A DNA stretch of 64,000 bases from Amorphophallus konjac. Its lineage: Eukaryota > Streptophyta > Magnoliopsida > Alismatales > Araceae. Both the position numbers and the translations under genes were made by a program. The stretch spans positions 345,314,243 through 345,378,242 of the forward strand of contig CM040121.1 of NCBI GenBank assembly GCA_022559845.1, given 5' to 3'. Of the stretch, positions 59,615-64,000 are shown in pieces. Within the stretch, counting starts at the first letter, position 1. Each line of letters starts with the position of its first letter. A model generated the notes under the pieces. The model made no database searches. It was not told where the DNA came from and worked only from the letters and a program-made list of their open reading frames with translations.

Positions 59615-62015
59615 TGTTGGCCCAGATTAGATGGCAGACAAGAAGGGGGGTTTGAATTGTCCCCCAGACGTGATGACAGATTTTTAAAAAAACTAAATTA
59701 CTTGCAGCGGAATTAAACTAACTACGTTAACAAAACTGATTTAAAGTGAGATAAAGGTTCACTCAATCTAACCGATCTCACACAAAAAGCCTAAGCAACC
59801 AACAATGAACTAATTCTGATAACAGATAGCAAAGCTAGCGAAGTGTGATGGTGCAGTGAATAAAAACCAGTAAAGTAGCCTATGAACGGAGATAGGAGAA
59901 AAAGACAAACACACAGGCAAACCACATGCAACACGGAGATTTTTAGGTGGTTCGGGACTACGACGGGTTCCCTACGTCCAACCCTGACCGAAACCCGGTG
60001 AGGCTTTATTGACACGCTACAAACCGTAGAAAGCATGGGGATGAACCCCCAACACCACACACACACGTTGCTCCTGCAGCAATCCGCACACACGGGGCCT
60101 GGCCCCAGAACGCTGCCACTGCATCACACACCCACACACTCAGGGAACTCCCCCCGCACTAAAACCTTACACAGAGACACAACTCCGTATACACACACAC
60201 ACACACACAGGATATCTGAGTTCAAAAAATAAAAATATGTTCATTACATGTCCAAGGTGAAGATAAACTATGAAGCAATCATAGAAATAAACATAGAGAG
60301 GATGTAGAAATATCTCCTTGACAAGTAAAGGCCGGCCAAATATGTCTTCCTTGAAGCTTGTGAAGGTGGAGGTCGATTTTCAGAAGACGGGAACCTGAAC
60401 GAGCTCCTCTTTGATGTTTAAGCCTTGTTGAAGCATCAACACTTGAATATGCATGAAGATCTGCAAGTTCCAAACTCAAATCGACCCTGCAACAGGAAGG
60501 AATCGCATTAGCACTCAAAACCTTCTCTTCCTCTCCCACCTGCGGCCTTGCCCTTCTCTTCTATGTGCTTCCAAATCTAAAATCGCATGACCTATATAGT
60601 AGCAGATAAAATAGATCAATTGACCAATAAGCCCATGCTAAAACCCTTCCAAAACCCCTCTAGGATATGTAGGAGAACCCTAAGGGCAAAGGGGTCAAGT
60701 AGGGGACAAAATAGATTGGATTTGATAAGGTTCGAAGGGCTTACGGAAAACCTGATCCGGTTTGCCCAGAAGAAGAGTCGACTCTCAGAGTCGACACTTT
60801 CTTCACAGGGTGATGCCTGCGATGAAGAAAAAACAACCCAGGCAATAAGTGTCGACTCTCAGAGTCGACACTTTTTGCTTGAGGTTCTGCCTGCTACAAA
60901 AACAACACACAGGCTAAAAAGTGTCAACTTACAGAGTCGGCACTTTTTGCCTACTTTAGCAGATGGAAATAAGTGTCAACTCTGTGAGTCGACACTTTTG
61001 CTGTCATGAACGAAAATGCATTAAACTGAATCAAAAACCCAATTTTCCTCATTCAAATATTAAAATCAAATAACCATGCATTGAAACAAAGTATTGGCAT
61101 GTTTTAAACCACATTCCAACAAATGGTTATTTGAATGGGTTAAACACTTGCAAGTCCATTTCAACAAATTTAGAATGGTCTTCATTAAGGTTTATAAAGC
61201 AAAGCTCAAGCAAAACCTTTAATTCAAAAGACCCAATTGAAAGCTCAAATTTCCTCAAACTCATGGCATGCATTGAAATGTTTTAGAACCATCATCCAAG
61301 CCGGTTTCAATCTCAAGAACACAAGGAGAAGAATGCATGATTCACATTCAAGGTTAATCAAATTTTTGCCATACGTAATCCATGTTTCACAAATAAAAGA
61401 TGAGTTAAACTTGCCATTTGATCTGAGTTCAACATGCATTTCAACATACAAAAGCTCATCAAGTTCCATGCAACATTCATCCATTACAATATACAATTAT
61501 CTTAGGATCAATATGTAAAGGCTGCACATGAAGGATTGATTCAGAACAAGGTGGGTGGAACATAACACAAGTCGACCTGCTATTTGAATAGGTCAATGCA
61601 CATGAAGAAGCAACCTATGGACAGGTCGATGCATATAATGAAACAACCTATTAGCGAGTTGATGCACATGAAGAAGCAACCTATGGACAGGTCGATGCAC
61701 AATATGAAACAACCTATTAGCAGGTCGATGCACATGATGAATTCAGATGTTGAATGATGAGTATAACCTCATGGATTGAAATCCAAATCAGACTAGCTTC
61801 TTAAAGACCTTTATGCAGCACTTATGCAGACAATAAACCAAGGTCTTCAAACAAAGTGTACAAATCCATGAATAGGTTATTTAACCTTTGAAGCAAAGCA
61901 ACTAGCATCATCAAGCATACACGATTGTCACTTCTACACACACGTAAAGCACACAATATTTTGTTATCATCAAAACCATTACCAAAGATAAAGTGGGAAT
62001 GCAACGAACCCAACA
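59615..62015 (-). mobile_element. F1 LTR d (rightmost, 5' LTR)
   Basis: Begins TGTTGGCCCAGATTAG and ends GAACCCAACA. Instead of a polypurine tract it is followed by gypsy gag sequence, so it is the outer 5' LTR. It has the leader hairpin (59983-60003, one pair lost), a CA microsatellite near 60187, a TATA box (60592-60599), palindromes (60771-60999) and GGTCGATGCAC repeats (61565-61735). Confidence 0.85.
60771..60999. repeat. GTGTCGAC palindromes in F1 LTR d
   Basis: Four palindromes. The first, third and fourth carry single changes in one arm (AGAGTCGACTC, GTGTCAACTT, GTGTCAACTC). Confidence 0.85.
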
Positions 62016-62370
62016 GAGAAGAAGAGGGCCCATTAAGAAAAGGAGGCCCATTAGGAAAGTAAGGCCCATTAAAGTGAGAAGAGGGTCCATTAAGAGAGGA
62101 AGGGGGCCCATTAAGAGAGGAAGACCCATTAGAAGAATAAGGCCTATTAAGGGAAGAGAGCTCATTAAGATGGTTTGGAATGAGTTTTTGGGCTTGGACG
62201 AGGTCCATTTGGTGAACAAGGCCTGATAAATGGGCCATAAGATGGGCTTTCTCCTCCGACGGGTCAGGGGGACCATGGGAAGATGGGCCTGCGTGGAAAG
62301 AGGATTCCATGCAGGAATAGGAAGATTGGGAAGAAGGAGATGGATAAAAGGGATTGAAACGACGCTCCAT
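62016..62370 (-). pseudogene. Ty3/gypsy gag, N-terminal part
   Basis: An open frame of 118 codons from ATG at 62370 (MERRFNPFYPSPSS) to the F1 junction. It is Pro/Ser/Gly rich with NGP repeats (LNGPPSSLNGP, FPNGPPFLNGP), as in the N-terminal region of several plant gypsy gags. Position 62016 is the first base of a codon and 5113 is the second base of a codon in the C-terminal part. The frame is thus continuous once F1 and one target copy are taken out. The ATG follows a CTCCATTTGCCCTC context on the minus strand. Confidence 0.7.
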
Positions 62371-64000
62371 GAGGGCAAATGGAGACTTAATACAAGGATG
62401 TCAAAGAGAATACAGGCAGGGAACCAAGGGCGGTGACGGAGAAGAGGGCTGGACTCACAGGGAAAGTGACGGTCCTAGGGAGACCGCTATTAGAAGGAGG
62501 CGGTCTTGAGAGGACCGCTACCAGACTCTGAGACAGACGGGCAGACAGACTTATGCACAAAGGACCGATGACAGGATATGGCTAGAATAACGGACCATGA
62601 CACAAGTGTATGGATGATTGGGGATGCAACACAAAACACCACAATTGGGCTTGGACAAGTCAAAACGACACAAACAATGTGATAGTTTTCACCCAAATCA
62701 AACAAATAGGAATCCTATGGAAATAAGGTTCAAACTTTGGGTTGACTAAGGTTAACTCCCTCACACGTATGCAAATGCAAGTCCTAAGGGGTGGAATGGT
62801 ACAACCGGCCCGACATCTGTGTGGGAATCCACGGCTCATGGGGACTTACGGAGGTCCCAGATCAGATCGCTTAGTCGACCCCAAGGAATATGGAGGCGAG
62901 ATGATCACTTATCAAGGGGGAATGCAACAATAGTATGCAATGCATGACCCTATGTGCACCGGAGTGCATGCAATTTATAGCCTAAATCTAGCAAATCAAG
63001 ATATGATGAACATATGCAAACGAAGCAAGATGGATGAAAAATATGATGAACAATATGAAGAATATGATGAATATGGAATGCTATCTAAACATGGACATAC
63101 ACACATCAAAATCATAAGAAAGCATGAATAATGTGATGGGCACTAGAGGTCTCACCGTGATCGCCAAAAAACTAAGGTGTAGATATATGGAACGTGGCAC
63201 TGCAAATCACATGAATAGGATATGCATGCATATATGAAAACATAATGTGCCCCGATCAAGTGAATAGCATGAACATGTAACCATACACAATCTTGACCAT
63301 ATAAACAACGAAAGGGACGATAAGAGATGTAGAAGAATACCGTGATCGCCACCAAGAAATGATAATGCCGAAGGATATGAAAGAAGAGTATGTGCATTGC
63401 GTACCTTGGAAAAGAAGATGATCGCGCTTAATATGGGGATGCGGGGACTATGTGGATTGCCTCTCCTCGCCTTCCAGCCGAATAGAAGTTAAGGGCTTGA
63501 CTTTCCATGTCTTCCTGCAAATCAAAACCAAAACAAGAGAGAAAACCCATTAGAATATGCTAAGTGTAGGATCTGTCCCAAGTGCATAAAAGAGTATGAA
63601 AGAATTGAAAGAAAAATGCATCGGGGAGGTTTTTAACCCCTGTAATAGGGACAAAACAATAGATGGATATATTGTGAATGCATATGCATGAAATAATGAA
63701 TTAACAAGCAGCCATGCTGCAGGGAGAAGCGACGCAAGATTGGGAAAACCACAGGAATAGTGCAGAAACTGTGCAAACAGCACAAACAAGGTGCAAAGAA
63801 TGACAAAAATATCAATGAAAACGAAGTCCTAACAAGGAGAAAATGATGATAATAGAAGACATGGGTGTTGTGCATAATTAGGAACAAAGAACACGGCCAA
63901 AGGATGTCTGGGCATCACGTACGAAGGCCAGAGATTTGGCGAAAAATGCAATCTGTGCAGAATCTTCAGAACAGTGAGAAATTGGACTCAAAGAATAGGA
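62371..64000 (-). other. Probable 5' leader of the gypsy element
   Basis: Lies upstream of the gag ATG on the minus strand. No credible gene. Two inverted repeats with GACCGC and GCGGTC occur at 62480-62520. A near-repeat of CCGTGATCGCCA occurs at about 63152 and 63341. An acceptor-like TTTGCAG (minus) lies near 63518. No LTR edge or primer-binding site was recognised before the window ends, so the LTR is probably outside. Confidence 0.35.

Larger units (their letters stand above)
5119..62015 (-). mobile_element. F1: Sirevirus-like gag-only LTR element array (4 LTRs, 3 internal regions)
   Basis: F1 is a non-autonomous Ty1/copia element. Its LTRs run (plus strand) from TGTTGGCCC to CCCAACA, about 2.4 kb. 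Next to each left LTR edge is GCTCTGATACCA, the complement of the tRNA-Met primer-binding site, which sets the minus orientation. The polypurine tract AAAAAGGGGGAGATTG (minus) adjoins the other edge. The order is LTR a, internal a, LTR b, internal b, LTR c, internal c, LTR d. Sharing of LTRs between neighbours points to unequal LTR-LTR recombination after one insertion, since a single near-matching target duplication flanks the whole array. No pol domain was found in any unit. F2 sits in internal a and F4 in LTR c. Confidence 0.8.

Noticed and set aside
62742..63131. Two plus-strand frames near the right edge
   Set aside because: Low complexity, Met- and Tyr-rich frames with ATGATGAA-type repeats, opposite to the gypsy leader; no support for coding.

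Overview
The window looks like one block of nested, mostly non-autonomous LTR retrotransposons from a large plant nuclear genome. I see no host gene, tRNA, rRNA or prokaryotic feature. Evidence for a plant: initiator-tRNA-Met primer-binding sites, Sirevirus-like (Ty1/copia) gags and polypurine tracts, a Ty3/gypsy-type gag and a plant-specific Transposase_32-like ORF. The species cannot be told from the sequence.

Layout, outside to inside. (1) Positions 1-3654 hold LTR debris, including the 3' part of an LTR distantly related to family F4. (2) A degraded Ty3/gypsy gag on the minus strand starts at 62370, is cut at 62016, and resumes at 5118 down to 3721. The frame is kept once the insert and one 5-bp target duplication are removed. 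(3) The 56.9-kb insert (5119-62015) is an F1 array, minus strand, with four LTRs and three gag-only internal regions. (4) F1 unit a is split by F2 (7793-31404). F2 has a gag and a second Transposase_32-like ORF. (5) F2 is split by F3 (14069-26851). F3 has one gag and LTRs filled with a TGTATAGACTT repeat. (6) The right LTR of F3 is split by a solo LTR, F5 (23517-25771). (7) F1 LTR c is split by F4 (43318-55367), the youngest looking element: LTR-internal-LTR-internal-LTR on the plus strand with a 153-aa zinc-knuckle protein. Imperfect or perfect 5-bp target duplications support gypsy/F1, F1/F2, F2/F3 and F3/F5.

No reverse transcriptase, integrase, RNase H or protease was recognised. F1-F4 therefore look like gag-bearing parasites (TR-GAG type) that depend on autonomous relatives. 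Each unrelated LTR family has an array of short repeats or palindromes just upstream of its TATA box. F1-F3 share a leader hairpin with compensatory changes and several copies of the polypurine tract. F4 carries ten tandem copies of a primer-binding-site-like motif, hairpin arrays, and splice-site-like signals in its LTR. All identities were judged by eye; no alignment or database search was run.
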